The notes beneath the pieces are model-generated. The model did not search any database, had not been told where the DNA came from, and was given only the letters and a program-made list of their open reading frames with translations. This document shows positions 46,311 through 60,010 of a DNA stretch of 64,000 bases, one piece after another (within the stretch, counting starts at the first letter, position 1; every line of letters starts with the position of its first letter). This DNA is from Chionis minor (lineage: Eukaryota > Chordata > Aves > Charadriiformes > Chionididae), in assembly GCA_013398295.1 (NCBI GenBank), contig VZSF01009112.1, positions 120,473 to 184,472 on the forward strand. The letters run 5' to 3'. A program made the translations under genes and the position numbers.

Positions 46311-49300
46311 TGAAAAGTCAAGAATACTGAGCTCAAAAGCGTATGGTTGAACTAGACGTGAAGGTGATGGGTGCGAGCTTATTTGTTCAATTATTTCCTG
46401 GAGAAGCTGCACAAGCAGAGGTACAGAAATCAATTTTATCTTTTCAAATCTTCTTCCTCAATTGTCTTATTATAGCAGTGTTTATGATCTGGCCTATATT
46501 TATTGCATTCTTTGCTAGCATAGGCCTTGCATTCCTCACTTGATGTTTGCCATGTGTTGGGCATTACTTGAAATACATAGTTCTGGTTTCTTTTCTCCAC
46601 AGTCACTGGACAATTAACTGATATAATGTAGGCAGTTTTCGAAAATTCATTTCAAGCCATCAGTTATAAAGGTAACATATTGCTAGAGTACTGGTATCAA
46701 GAAGAAGATGTCAGTGAAGAAAAGAAAAAGGCAATAAGCAATCAAGCTGACACTGAAATACAGCAAGATTAGTAAAATGACATAAGCTGTAATCTGCATC
46801 CCTTCTTTTCCTCTCCTTTTCTTTCCATACATACACACATATACCTATATATACTCTTGTGTGCATATGTATCTATAAACAGATTCTTGCATCTGACATA
46901 GAACATAAAGGATTGGGTTTATTTTTTCCTAGCTGTGAGATGAGCAGAGGCAGGTTTCACTGGTTTGACTTTGTGTGTGCAGATTTTTCCTGTGGCTATT
47001 ATTACTCAGCACCTGTACTTCCACTGCTTCTTGTCTCCTGTAGCAAAGTAGGTCTGTTCAATATCGAACAGGTAAAGTGAAGGCTGTGTCTGAAGCCACT
47101 GCTTTCTATTTGTACAAGCAATAGGTACAAAGTGGACATTAAACAGGCACCCTGCTGTGTACCTGATCAGTGTCTGTTTCATGTCTATGGTTTTCGTATA
47201 TTTATCTTATACCTGCTCCAGGAGCTGTTTCTCTCTCTCTTTCTTTCTCCCCTCCTTCCCCAAACATGTACTTCTTTTTTCTTTTCCTTAAGAAAACAGA
47301 TAATGAATTAAGATTAAAAGTGGCATCTTTGGGATGATTAGGTAAGTCAGTGCCTCTGGGACACAAACACGAAAAACACAGTCAGCTACAGGCATGACAG
47401 AGCTAATCCACCAGCGAAGACGAGTCTAGGAGAAGAATTTAAAGCCAATATTTAAATGGGTGGGATTTGGTCTATGTGCTGCACTCACCAATTCTGCATA
47501 TAAATTCCTTCTTTTCGTTGCCCAAGTTTTTAATGCAGCAAGCTCAAGTCTGTTCACTACCAAACTTAGGCATTTTAGTTCTGTGGGCTCAATCCACCTC
47601 TGAAAGCATCAAAAGCACCTGCTTCTCCTCATTGACTTAATGGATGTCCTGGCTAGACAGCTCAATGCCAGTTCATCCTGTTAGCTTGCCTCTAAGGATG
47701 AACTGAGCTATAATAAACCAGGAGGAATACATCCTTGCATGTTTGGGTTTGGTTTTTTTTTTTTTTTCCCCCCAGCTGTTGACTGTTGATACCATGTGGT
47801 ATGCTCTGTCTCTTTTCGACAGCTATGGCTCTTCCAGAAGTCTTTCAACCTAACATTGAGATAGGACCTGCAAGTGGTACATGGGATAGGCATCCCCCAA
47901 TACATCGAAGAGAAGAAATCATGCCTGATAGCAGTGAGGAGTCCAGAATAACAATTATGTGCTGGCCTTTGCTATCTTTCTAGGCCATTTCCATCCACCA
48001 GATCTTAAATCCTTTGCCTTGCCTTCCTTTAGATCCCTGACTTTAATGCTAACAACCGCATGTACAATAAATTAATCCGTTAGTTATGGCTAAAAAAAAG
48101 ACTGTATGGCATTCTGTGTCTTCATAGAAGTTAGGTACACTCTATTTGTGATACATATATGTATTTTGCTTCTATTACTCTTTGTTTTCTATACTATCTG
48201 AAATCTTAACTTGAAGGTCAAAAGCAGAACAGATACATTTTCATATATTGTCCTTTGTTTTGTCCCATCTGGTGTGCATATTTCAGGTAACAAATGCGTT
48301 TGATCGCAAAGTCTTTTGTTCTGAGACCCTGTGACAGTAGCAGATTAGTTACTCCAAACAAAGCATGATTCATTTGGTTGCTCCAAGGAGTACAACGTCC
48401 AGAGCAAAGCCCTTGAAAGTGTAAACGTGTGACCACATATTTCCTTCTTCCTAACCCTCTACACTAACCCACTTTTGACTGGAGGGATTCATTTGGTACG
48501 TCACGGCTTACTGATCATTCTGCAAGTGCTGCAGTGTGGGAAGATGCAAAGCAAGCTTCTATTTAAGTTCTAACAAAATTTAGGTGCCATCCCATCAGAC
48601 ATGTGAGTACCTCTGGAAACTGAAGAATGATGTTGAGGTGACAGCAGCAGAGATGTTGTTTACCTAACTTTTGCACAAGAGGATCCTTATGGATAGGACA
48701 CCTAGGAAAGAGGAAAGATTTTCCTCTGTCTGTTGGTTGTTTTTTTGGTTGNTTCAGGTTGTGGTGAGTAGAATTACAGTTTTTTCCATGTCGAATGAGT
48801 GAATACTAAACTCATGAAGGCCCAGGGCTTTGCTTGCCTTCCCTCTCCCTAGCCGCATGAATTTTCACGCATGGGTGCAAAGTGGACGGGCAGGTGAGGA
48901 AGCCTCTTATTCATAATACTTTACAGGTGCTGGTCAATGAACTCTGCTGGAGCGTGGGACTGGTGGGCTCCCACCACTTTTGTCCAATGTGGGTGTAGAT
49001 CCTGGGTCCTCCCCTCTGCTTGCACTGGTCTGGACCATGTCACATGCTTCGCTGGTGGGAGCTGGCGGTTGTCAGTGTTATATGAAATAACCTCTGCCAG
49101 ACTTAGCAAACCGTCCATGGGACTGAGTCAGGGAGAATCAGTCACCGCAAGCTAGATGGCATGGCACACGTACCTGTTCCTCTGAGCTAGTCGCATCCAG
49201 AGGACATGACAGAAACTTTCAGCACAGCAGCTGAGCATGTAAACAAGGGGATTAGAGTTGCTCATGTGAATACACATATCTGAAACTTATTTTACAGATT

Positions 49301-50348
49301 GGACTCAGTTCCCCCAATTGAGACACAAGATCTGCACTCAAATTTAAGATCCCTAATGAAGCAGTTTGCATAAACTGAATAATTTCCCTATGCAGTTAAG
49401 GAAGAGAGGCAGTTGCCTTTGATAACCCACAGATGGTGATTTTATTTACCTAATTCAATTGATACACGTTGATGAGTATGCTGGGGAAAGAGCAGACTAC
49501 AGCTGGGCAAGATTCTTTGCTAAGATTTTTCATCTTGTAACTTGCGACTTCTCTGTTGTGATCACAAGAAAGTCCCTTGCATGCTCTTGTGTCATGTTGA
49601 GATCTTCCCAAGGGTAACAATAGTCTTAAATATGTCTTTCTTTTTCAATTATAATGTCACCTTTGTACTGGATACTAGGCTGAACCAATGAAAATGTTCC
49701 ACATTTGTTTCCAAACATAAATTTCAGTTGTTACTGATCTGTACTGGATTTAATCAGTGACCTAGGAACTTTACCAACAGGCTCCTCAGCTATTCCAGCT
49801 AGATCTGGTTTTAAACAGGTTTTATTAATACTAATTGGGGATACCATTGAAGTATCCAGAGAAGATCTTAATTAAAAAGTCATTTTGTTGGCTGATCTTA
49901 TGGTAATTTTTATGATTTCTGACTCAGACTCCATTCCTCAGATTGTCACTGAAAATATTTCAAGATGCATCTTCTGCAGTATGTCAGATCCATGTAACGA
50001 CAATGAAGTTGTTCCAACTCATACAAGAAGTTGGGAAAAAAAATCCAGCAGCATTCCAGTACTTCAGAAAGTTCCAAATTTCAATTAAATTGCATATAGA
50101 CATAACTCTCCCAAAAGATCAATTCAGCTTCAAGAAACATTACTGTCATAGAATTAAGTAGATTTGAGAAGAATGTTTCTTTTTAATAAATGTGTATACA
50201 TATAATTGTGTATATATGTAAAAAAGGGAGTACAACTTCCATCATGTTTTTTATCATAAATTAAATCCACACTTTAGAGATGAAGAAAATATTTTCCATT
50301 GGCATAATCAGATTATTCTATCAACTTGGATAACAGCTTGCAATATCG
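46311..50348. other. Noncoding, low-complexity tracts, one N
   Basis: No known exon is recognised. There is a CT-rich tract at about 47227-47266, and T15 then C6 ending in an acceptor-like CAG at 47753-47775. Downstream of this a 52-codon ATG frame starts at 47825. A single unresolved base lies at 48752. 48880-49160 is locally GC-richer with frames on both strands and no family signal. 50190-50225 is TA/TG-rich. Confidence 0.55.
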
Positions 50349-50785
50349 TAGAATCATAGAATCATAGAATGTTTGGGGTTGGAAGGGACCTCTGGGGATC
50401 ATCTGGTCCAATCCCCCTGCCAGAGCAGGTCCGCCTAGAGCAGGTTGCACAGGATGGAGTCCAGGCGGGTTTTGAATGTCTCCAGAGTCAGAGACCTCTC
50501 TGCCACCTCTCCGGGCAGCCTGTGCCAGTGCTCTGCCACCCTCAAAGTCAAGAAGTTCCTCCTCATGTTCAGATGGAACTTCCTATGTTCAAGTTTGTGT
50601 CCGTTACCTCTTGTCCTGTCAGTGGGCACCACTGAAAAAAGACTGTCCCCCTCCTCCTGGCACCCCCCCTTTAAGTATTTGTAAACATTGATGAGATCCC
50701 CCTTCAGTCTTCTCTTCTCCAGGCTAAAAATACCCAACTCCCTCAGCCTTTCCTTGTAAGAAAGATGCTCCAGCCCCCAGACAAC
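50349..50785 (-). mobile_element. CR1 LINE 3' end with intact terminal ORF2 frame, antisense
   Basis: The + strand begins with the reverse-complemented octamer tail (TAGAATCATAGAATCATAG) and GGTTGGAAGGGACCTC. The minus strand keeps an open frame (50435-50812) carrying the CR1 ORF2 C-terminus: [20 protein letters not shown], then [25 protein letters not shown] and [11 protein letters not shown], ending SILCNLL. The uninterrupted frame and intact tail make it one of the youngest copies here. It is 5'-truncated and lacks reverse transcriptase and endonuclease, so it cannot move by itself. Confidence 0.95.
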
Positions 50786-51089
50786 ACAGAGAAAAAAAAT
50801 ACTGATTGTCAAATTTTAGATTATCGTAAAGCAAAACTCAAAATCTATAATTGAAAGGAAAGCATGGGGGAAAAAAAAGAACCAGATTCTTTCATGCGTT
50901 GCTTGTATGTAATCACACTGACATGAATAAGTGTGTGCATGAATAACTGGGGAACAGTTTGGCCCAAGATGTGGAAACTATTTGATAGAAAATGCTGAAT
51001 TAATTTAAATTGCCTGGGGTATGAGCACTATCTTGTGGAATGAAAAGTGGCTGAAGGACTATAAACAAAAGCAGAAGACAAAACATTAA
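50786..51089. other. AT-rich noncoding, nothing recognised
   Basis: Unique-looking sequence between two CR1 copies of very different age. Confidence 0.6.
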
Positions 51090-51650
51090 AATATAGATTT
51101 GTGGGAAGGTCTTTTTCTAGTGAGGTACTTCAGGGATCTGCATTCAGTATGGTTTGATTTAACATTTTCTTTAATGATCTAGGAGAAGTAAGCCACCCAT
51201 TAATGAAAGTCCTCTATAATGAGTAAGAGGGTGGAGCTGCAAAAGGTGATGAAAGAAAGATAGTACAAAGTAACCTGAATGTGGGTCCAAGATTCCCAAC
51301 TTCAATAAGCTTTGAGCTTTGGAGCGGATCAGCAGTAATATTAGAATGATGGGCAGGAAGAATGACAAAATGAGATTCGTTTTGGAAAATATACAAAGGC
51401 ATCAGGTGAAAAATTATCCTAGACCTAATAATCAAAGGGAGACAGAAACATGGAGAGCAGCATTATAAGTGAGTTTGCAATGCATTAGAGCAAGGAAAAG
51501 AATATGAATACAATCTGCAGTTTATATGCTGCAAAAGGGAGGTACCATTTTCTTGTGTTAAGGTTAGATATTGTGGAGTATTACTAGGAAGAGTAAAAAA
51601 GGACCCCAAGGGCTAGTTTACAAAAGAAGAACTGTGCATATGCAAGTGGC
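51090..51650 (+). mobile_element. Old CR1-like LINE relic, sense
   Basis: Around 51127-51185 one frame reads LQGSAFSMV-stop-FNIFFNDLG, which fits the CR1 reverse-transcriptase segment (PQGS.LGP.LFNIFINDL). Downstream, DNA blocks such as AAAATGAGATTCG and AACATGGAGAGCAGC follow the order expected past the catalytic box, but frames are destroyed. Edges are uncertain. Confidence 0.55.
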
Positions 51651-54600
51651 AATAGTACAGTCACCCCTATACATACTAGATATTGGGGAAAAGACATCTA
51701 CTATAAGCTATAAATAGCCCACAGTGAAGCAAGAACAAACAAGTCCCCAAAACACCTTGAAAAATATTGTTATATTGGAGCTATCTGTTCTTTCAGGTGG
51801 CACTGACCTCCTCAGATACTTTCCAAACTAAAGTATTCAATGATTCTGAATATTGGACTCTAACTGTAGAGGTGTTAACAGAAAGGCAATTTATTTTAAA
51901 AAGTTATGCCACATCTATTTCTGTCTTTTTTAAATATTCTTGTGGCCAGCCTCATGAAAATTTTGTAGAGGTGAATAATGTTAATGATACTAGGTTAAAA
52001 TTATCGATGGGTGAGCATTTCTTAGGCATATTTACAAGTATCATAATAATTTTTACCCCAGGAGATGAGTCAGACATGTTAAGCCAGATTTTCAAAGTGT
52101 CTAAATAATACTAAAAGTATTTTTAAGGATTTTAAGCTAAGGAATTTTTATAAATCTCATCAGATACCTTTGATAGTTAACCGTTAATGACTGTCTCAAA
52201 CTCAAGTAAGAAATTCGTGAGGAAATTAATACAATGGATTAAAGTGTACAGCTTTGTAGGGTCATTTTAAGTATCAAAGATCACTAAACAAGCTTTTATC
52301 AGACAGATGCAACCTTCCACTGTTATAGACCAGCTTAGACCCACTGATTAAAAACTTGAAGATCTAACAGATCTTCTTCGACGCCTACTTGAGTGGTATC
52401 TTTATTTATTCTAGGATTCAGAAAAGCACTTAAGACATGCTTAAGTTTAATTTTAAGCAAATGTTGGAGTGCTCTACTGAACTGGGATGCAAAATTCATG
52501 ATTTCCTATTACCCAGACTCAACACTGCATATAACAATGTAAGCATTCTTCTCAAATAAGAAACGCTTGCTACTCCAGTTCAGTTCTGAGCATTGTTCTA
52601 CATTTGCCAGAAACAAAATAAGTATGGGGGAATAATGTGTTCTGGAAACTTTTTATTCCCTCCAACATCAAGTGGAATTTGTTTTTAAGAAATACAAACA
52701 TTTTTAAAGGTACAAAGATGTGTCAGAGAGATTGAGAAGCACAGCTATAGCCTGATTCCTTTTGTTACTACAGCCTTGTAAATCAGAAGCAGCTCCAATG
52801 GAATTTAACTATTAGGAAACCAAAAGATCTGTATCATGGTACTAGTTTCTTAAATAATTTTAACATTTCTGTGATGTTGTCTTGAATTTGCTAAAATACA
52901 ATTTATTTAACTCTGGCACTGTGAAACCCTCTAAAAGCTTGTCTAAATTATGTAGTCACACCCTTTTAAATTCCTCCTTTGCATCAAGGTGGTGTCAGGC
53001 AAGCGGAGGTGACATCCAAATCTCCTGAAAGGACAAGGACAGCAGGTCACACACTTTAGCTCTGCATAAGCCAGTGCGGGTTGGCAGGTAGCAGGCAATG
53101 CTGCCCAGGTGGCACTGTGCTGTGCCAGACCAAATCAGCTCTGTTTCCAGCTCTTCAATCATAGGTCCATCAGGGAAACTTTATTTCCCTCAAGCTGGTG
53201 TTTCTTTGGGGATCTCTGCACCGTACCCCACAGTTTCCTGAGGCTACATCTTCACTGCCAAAAATATTATCCCAATAAAAGTGTAAAGGACCAAAACCAA
53301 ATACAAATGGGCACACATTAGTAAAATAAGATTAAATTATTCACTGATGTGGGAAAGCAGTTGCTCAGTGATGTTTTTATCAGTCTTTGAAGAGCTTCTT
53401 AGCTCAGCTCACTGCAATTGCTACCACGTGGGTGCAACTAGTGGTGGAAACAGTATTTCATGCTGACACTGTGCAGAAACCCAGGAATGCATACAGTGCC
53501 TTCTCAGCATGGACTCATGAAGGAAGGGATTTCAGAACATAAATTCTACTATTTTTTTTTTTGCCAGGACTTCTAAATTTCCACTTTCACTAGGGGTGTA
53601 TGGCTTAACCAGTCAACTGATCAAGAAATAATACTGTGCTGGCATAATCAAAGTTGCAAAGTCTCAGTGATGTAGGTTAACTGTAGTTGACGTACTTTGT
53701 GTACAAATGAGCCAAAAAATCTTCATCAGAAAGAAAGGTATTTATATAACTGAAGATTGTGCATAGTAATTAACGTCTCTCTTACATGTGAAGCAACATA
53801 AGCATCAGAGATGGCCCTTGGTTCTTTATGGGTTGTTTTGAAGCTAAATAAATAATATACAATTAAAGTTTTCAGATTTTTTTTTTCTTTTTTTGCTCCA
53901 GGAATGTCAGGAAACAGATTTGTCTGTCCTTAGATTATTTTTTATGAAGCTTTGATATGTAAATTCATGTTTTCTTGCATTGCTAAACTATAATTGGGTG
54001 GAATAATCTCATTTGGTTTTATTCCTTGAATATTTCTATTCAGAGATTCATCCACAATATTTTAAAATTAAATTTCCATGAATGCTCACTGTCCTTGATT
54101 ACTGATGCTACCAGAATGAAAACCATGGCTTGAGAAAAAAATAAGAATGATTTTGTAGTTAATTAATTTTAGGAAGAAAACCTACAAAGGCAGTAAACAT
54201 TACTGACAATGTTAGAGTGATGAGTACATCAAAAGTGCTTAGATTACCCAGGTAGGCAAGAATAATTTATTCCATACCTCTGAGATAAGAATTGACTCTG
54301 TCATACTCTGTTTGAATGATCAGACATAGCAATCAGTAAGAACTATAAAAATGTGACTTTCCACTCTACACCCAAACACAGAATTTTTTTCTACCCAAAT
54401 CAAATCACTTTGTTATGTTTGGCTTCTTTCAATTGACCAAAATTTTAGTATGCAAGAAGTAAAAAGAAAATCTTTCTTTATGAAATAAGAATTCCAACAC
54501 CATGTGAAAATTGCACAGCATTTCATAGAAATGAGGTTCAGCTCTCTTGTTGTTAAAGACCTAACAGTATTTTTCGTATAGGAAGGGCTGTTTATCCTGA

Positions 54601-57600
54601 CAGTTTTAGTATTCTGGGAGATTACATTCCCTTCTTCTAAAAGCAACCCCAAGTTTTCATCTGGTTTCAGTATTGCTCCTTCTCTAGTTTATATCAAAGC
54701 TGTTACATGGTTTTCCTGTTCACTGTTAAAAAGTCATTGCTGTGCACCTCAAAGCATGATTCTCTAGGTCAATAGATTAACAGCAAACCATCCTTCTCAG
54801 AATGAATGCTTTATTCTGACAGATCAATAGAGTTCAGTCTGTAAAGCTGAACAGATATTATTCATATACAAAGTAGTTAATGATTTATTACATTATATTT
54901 AATTGCTTGAAAGAAAACAGTGTAAATTCCTATGCGGGCAATGTCAGGATATTGAGCTTAATAAACAAAAACCTGTTATTCTCATGTTTTTAGGTTTACC
55001 TAAATCCACTGCATTTCTAGTACATATATAATTATCAGCACTCTATCTGCATCTCATGCACAGAGGATTGTGTGTATTCTGTCTCAGACTAAATTTTATT
55101 CTTGGCCTGTATGGACTTTTCACCTAATTGAATATCACTCACAAAGGCAGCGTAGATTCTCTGACATACGTTATGATCCCGTTCCCACAGTCTCCTGAAA
55201 AAGGTTATACACCAGTATAATTCTTGAAAGCCCCAGAGGCTGATTTAAGTTTTCAGCTACGAAATTGTCCTAAGAATATTGCCAGAATTGCACAGTTTTG
55301 AGATCTCAGAAATATTTTTGATCTTCATTATTTGTTATATATTCCATATGATGACAAATTACTTTAGAAAATACCATAAATACTTAATACACTTGTGATA
55401 TTAGCCCATTTATAATAAATACTATGGGTGGAGTTATTTTGTAGATGATTTAGTGTAATCTCTTTGGAAGCCAAGCAAACTGGAAAGTTTTTTTTGCATA
55501 CAGTTCTGTTAATACATAATATGGCTTACTACATGATTAATAACTTAGTGCTTCTCATTGGGATACATAAAATGTAGTAAAAATAAATAAAACCATAAAA
55601 CAATTAAGGGGATTTGTACTCACTGATTCGTTCCTGTTTATGAATATACAGTGTTAGTATAAACAGACAGGGGGTCCTCACTTTATCCTTTTATCATTTC
55701 CAAATGTTGTTATAAGATGGTAACCCCACTGAAAACAAACAAAACAGCATGTCATGTAAATGTAACTTCAATCTAACATTGTGTTAGGTCAGCTCGGCTT
55801 TGAGAAATATGTGGCTTTTTCAACTGTTACTTTTGCTGGAAAGTTCTGTTTGTAAATGTCAATGATACCACTTAAAAGTAAAGCAAGAAAACCTTATGCA
55901 GGAAAGTTTCATACATGGTATTCCCTAAAGGCATTTTTCAGTTAAATTCTTCATAAGATTTTACATTTTATGCATTTATTGGGATATTTCTTTAATGAAG
56001 AAAACTTGAGTTCATGAAAAGATTTTCTGCCTATTCTCACATAAAGTCTCTAAACTGCACCCTTTATATTAAGAAAAATGTATTCCGAGTAACATTTTCA
56101 TTTCCATGAATGTTACTCTATCTTTAAGATGCAAAATTGCACCCCAATAGTGCTATACTTCTTCTTCACCTCCTAATTTACACAAAACAAGAAGCATTTC
56201 CGTGAAGACGGCGGAGAGTGTAGCTGTTAGGCATGAAGGAAGCACAACTGCATGGACCAACATAGTGGGGGCCAGGAACCAGCCTGTGCAGAAGCGACAA
56301 GGCAACGATTGGTGCCTTGTAAGGAAAGGGAGATCCATCTAATCTGGGAGATCAATCTAATCCTGGCACCTGAGGCAGCTGTAGTATTATAAAAGGAAGG
56401 CTGTGAGAGCCTTTGCAATACTGTTAATATTCTTCTGAAAACATAACATATAGGAATTTTCTATCAGAAAGTTAAAGGGATGGCAAATAAGAATATGTCC
56501 TGTTTTCATATAATGAACTCAGAATAAAGGCTGCCAAAGAGACACTTTTCATTGCAATGTCTGTGTGGAATTCATTGCTGCATATAATTAGTACAGATAA
56601 ATAAAAAATAAAGTGGCATTTAAAAGCTAAGAATTAGATTTGGAAACATGGCTACAGACCTTTCTCTCTGGAAGCGTCTAAGCTGTTGATTTCTAGGAAG
56701 TGCAATCAAGATGTAACAAAAGAAATACTGCTGCAGGTTGGTCCACTTATGCTCCTTCCCTGTTTCCCCAGCGAGCAATAGTTGTCATCCAGGGGTGCAG
56801 GCAGGATGCTGCTTTGAGTCTACCTTGACCTCCCCAGCATGAGCTCCCACAGGTTTTGGTAGGGGCAGGGCTGGGCACAAACATTTGACATAAAAGAAAG
56901 GTCTGCACAGCTTCATCTGCGTGAGGTAGGTCTGGAGGCAAGAATTTGAGAACTCTAACTGTAGCCATGGCACTTATTTTGCGGGCTTGAACCCACAAGT
57001 TTTTAATTACTTTCTAATCTTTTCTCCATTTCTTGAACTACTGGATTGATGCAGGTAAGGTGATCTGCTGAATTAATTTATAAATCTCAGGGCTTGAAGA
57101 ACATGTTTCCTTGCTATTAAAACAAGCACTTAGCAGTGTTTGCAAAAGGCTTGTGTTCATTGCTTGGTCTTCATTTTCTTTTGTCAAACATGTTCACTAA
57201 GCTGTATGACTCCAAAATGAATAGCTTTCACTATTGATAACCTTTGATCACAAAAGATATGTATTGCTGTATGTATTCAAGCCCTGAGATGATTAGTAAA
57301 ATCGTGACGGCCGTAGTCACAGGAGAAGAGCTTTACTGCATGAGGAAATACACTGTTAACCATAAGTGTCTCACAATCTGGCATTACTTTTTGAAGATGT
57401 TCTCAAAATAGTTTGTTTTGCGATTGTTAGGAAAAAGAAAAGGGAAAAGCAAAAACACAAGGAAATGTGTTTATAGTGTGAATACATTATGCTTTTTCAA
57501 TCAGTGTTGCCCCCTGAGAATTTGTACTGCAAGATGAGTGTGTGTGGCTCTATGTGTGTTTGCATGTATTGAAGGTGTTTTTCATTTCTACAAAGTAATA

Positions 57601-59784
57601 TGGCTTGAACTGATGCAAGAAGAGGACGTTTCGTTCTACAACTTTATACTGCAGGAAGAGCTCAAGAACAACAAAACTAAATTCAAATACTCTGTTCTGT
57701 TCAATAATGGTCTTTTGCAGGACAGTCAAGTTTCCCACAGAGTAAATACAATCCATATTATGTAAATATGATCCTGTGTACATTCATTTAATTTAACATT
57801 GCCATCAGAATAGCACATTTCACACGTGGGAATGCAAACCCCAGCAAGGGAGCAAATTAACTGCCCGCAAATTGTTTGCTAACTATGAAGTTTTCCAAAA
57901 GAAATCTCTAAGGTATATCTTTACCAAGGGCACAGTATTAGAACTCTAATACCACATGTTTCCATTTGAACAGATGGCAGTGAAAGGTTTGGCTGCAATG
58001 TGTTATTAGTTAACAGCAAAAGACTTACTGATAGAGATCAAGGGTACTGTTTAAATTTACTTAGAGGAATGGTGGTTTGTAATCCATTCATACTTGGAAG
58101 TATAATTACTTTATAATTGCTTGTAAGTGGATAGAACCTCAAAAGTCCAATACCTTTTGTGCTCCAGAGACTGTATCTTATCTGCTATTGTAATCGTCTC
58201 TTCATTGTGTTGAGATGCCTTAATTTAGGTTCATCTGCTGTTGAACTGAGGCAAGTTGTAACATCATTTCTGTAATTTTGATTCTAAAAATTCAGAGGAA
58301 ACAACACATTTGAAGAATGCTCTCATTTTAAGAAACAATAAATGAGTGCTTATTAATGGCACAGCTTGCATTAAGTGCCTAAAAGCTAAAGCAAAACACA
58401 TGCTTATGTTATTCTTCTTACTTATTTGTGCTTTAACAGAGACTGCTGGGTGCTGGAATTCCTACACCCAGAACAGTGACCCCTAACTGAGAGTTTTAGA
58501 CTCAGCTGGCACATCAGGAAGCACAACCTTGCCCTACTTTCTGCTTGACCAGAAAGTGTTCAGTGCGTAGCAGGTTCAGCCCTCGGTCCTCCCTGTCAGA
58601 TCCATAATGCTTCCCAGTGATGGGAAGGATTGAGTTAAGTGACTTCAGAGTGTCTGAAAGTCCTGTCTGAAGTTAGTGGGACCACTCATATGGACATAGT
58701 TAGCCATACATATCAGTATCTGAAGGACAAGGATGAGGGGTGCTGGGCTAAGCTTGCCATTTCACATTAAAATACTTGTGGAAAGATGTACTGAGTCAAA
58801 TTCTATTGTATTTATTTGATGTGAATAGATTGAGGTTAAGTAATCTGCAGTTAAATAAGAATAGAGAATGATACAGTATACATGTCAGGCAGAAAAGTTT
58901 ACAACAAACATGCCAGTAGAAATGTTACTATATTTCAGTTCTGCTCAATGGTCTAAATAACAACTGAACACACATAGAGTAGGTGAATGAGTCAGCTTTC
59001 AATCCACAGGAAATTTCCCTCTCTCCATGTACAAATTTCCTTTTTTTTAGAATAACTTGAGATTTGGGAAGTAAATTTATTTCCTAATTTCATTCAAGAT
59101 GAAAGTTACTGCAATCACCTAAACGTGTTCAAACAGAGGCAGAGTGGTTTTTAAATTAATAATATCTTATAAAAATAACATATTCCTTTTTTCACATGCA
59201 AGGTTTTAGTACTATATTAAAAACCAAAAATCAATTCAATATGAGATATGCAAATATACTTATCTCTGGCATGGGGAATTTTTTTTTGTTAAATTACTTT
59301 CAGGAAAAAGCGTATAAAATTGTTTATTTGATAATTAGGAAGTTTCACTTACAATAATTATAGTTGTGATGTAAAATACTTTTTCATTCTTACTGAACCC
59401 TGTTACTGTTTCTGCTTTTTTATTTTCTTTTCTTAAAAATGGTTTTCTTTTGACGAAAAACCAGGATGTCATGAAAATATAACTCCAATTCTAGGAGAAG
59501 TGCTCGTGGCCTTCCATGTGATTCAACTGTGTTCTAGTGCCAAATACTAATAAAAATTCTCAGCTGGCATTTTACTCCATCTTAAAATACTTTTACAGTC
59601 TGTTTTTGGCCACCTCCAGCAGGAGATGCTGGGAACATGATGTCATAGTCTTCTGAAAAAAGCAAGAATCGTATAGAAAGAGTACACATAAGATAAGTTC
59701 AGTGTAAGTCTTGTAATCCCTTTACTCAACGCTGTTAAGCCTTTTCTAAAGCTTTCATGGGTTTTGGGAACCCACACATCAGGA
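51651..59784. other. Longest stretch with no recognisable repeat or gene
   Basis: About 8.1 kb without a recognised transposon, exon or RNA gene. The 113-codon frame at 51767-52108 starts at TTG, not ATG, and has no family signal. 56150-57000 is locally GC-richer with short frames only. 58300-58440 is AT-rich with many short words typical of conserved enhancers, which I cannot test here. Confidence 0.55.
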
Positions 59785-60010
59785 AGAAGCATTAGAGAGT
59801 GTCCAGCACAGAGATCAGGGGTCTAGAGAATATGACCTCTGAGAAGAGACTGAGAGAAGAGGGTTTGTTTAGTCTAGAGAGGAGAAGACTAAGGGGAGAC
59901 ATGATAACAGTGTTCAAATATGTACAATTGTGCTGCAAAGAATTGGGCAATAATTTGTTCTCCTTGTCCGCTTAGGACAGGGCAGACAATAGTGGTCTTG
60001 AAGCAAGATA
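59785..60010 (+). mobile_element. Old CR1 LINE relic, sense
   Basis: One frame reads IRGLENMTSEKRLREE, then GLFSLERRRLRGDM and ITVFKYVQ, matching the CR1 ORF2 C-terminal region found also at 50435-50812 ([20 protein letters not shown]). The DNA is diverged and lacks the 3' tail. It probably continues weakly to about 60070. Confidence 0.8.

Noticed and set aside
51767..52108. A 113-codon gene
   Set aside because: The frame begins at TTG rather than ATG, has no recognised domain, and lies in repeat-free AT-rich DNA where chance frames are common.
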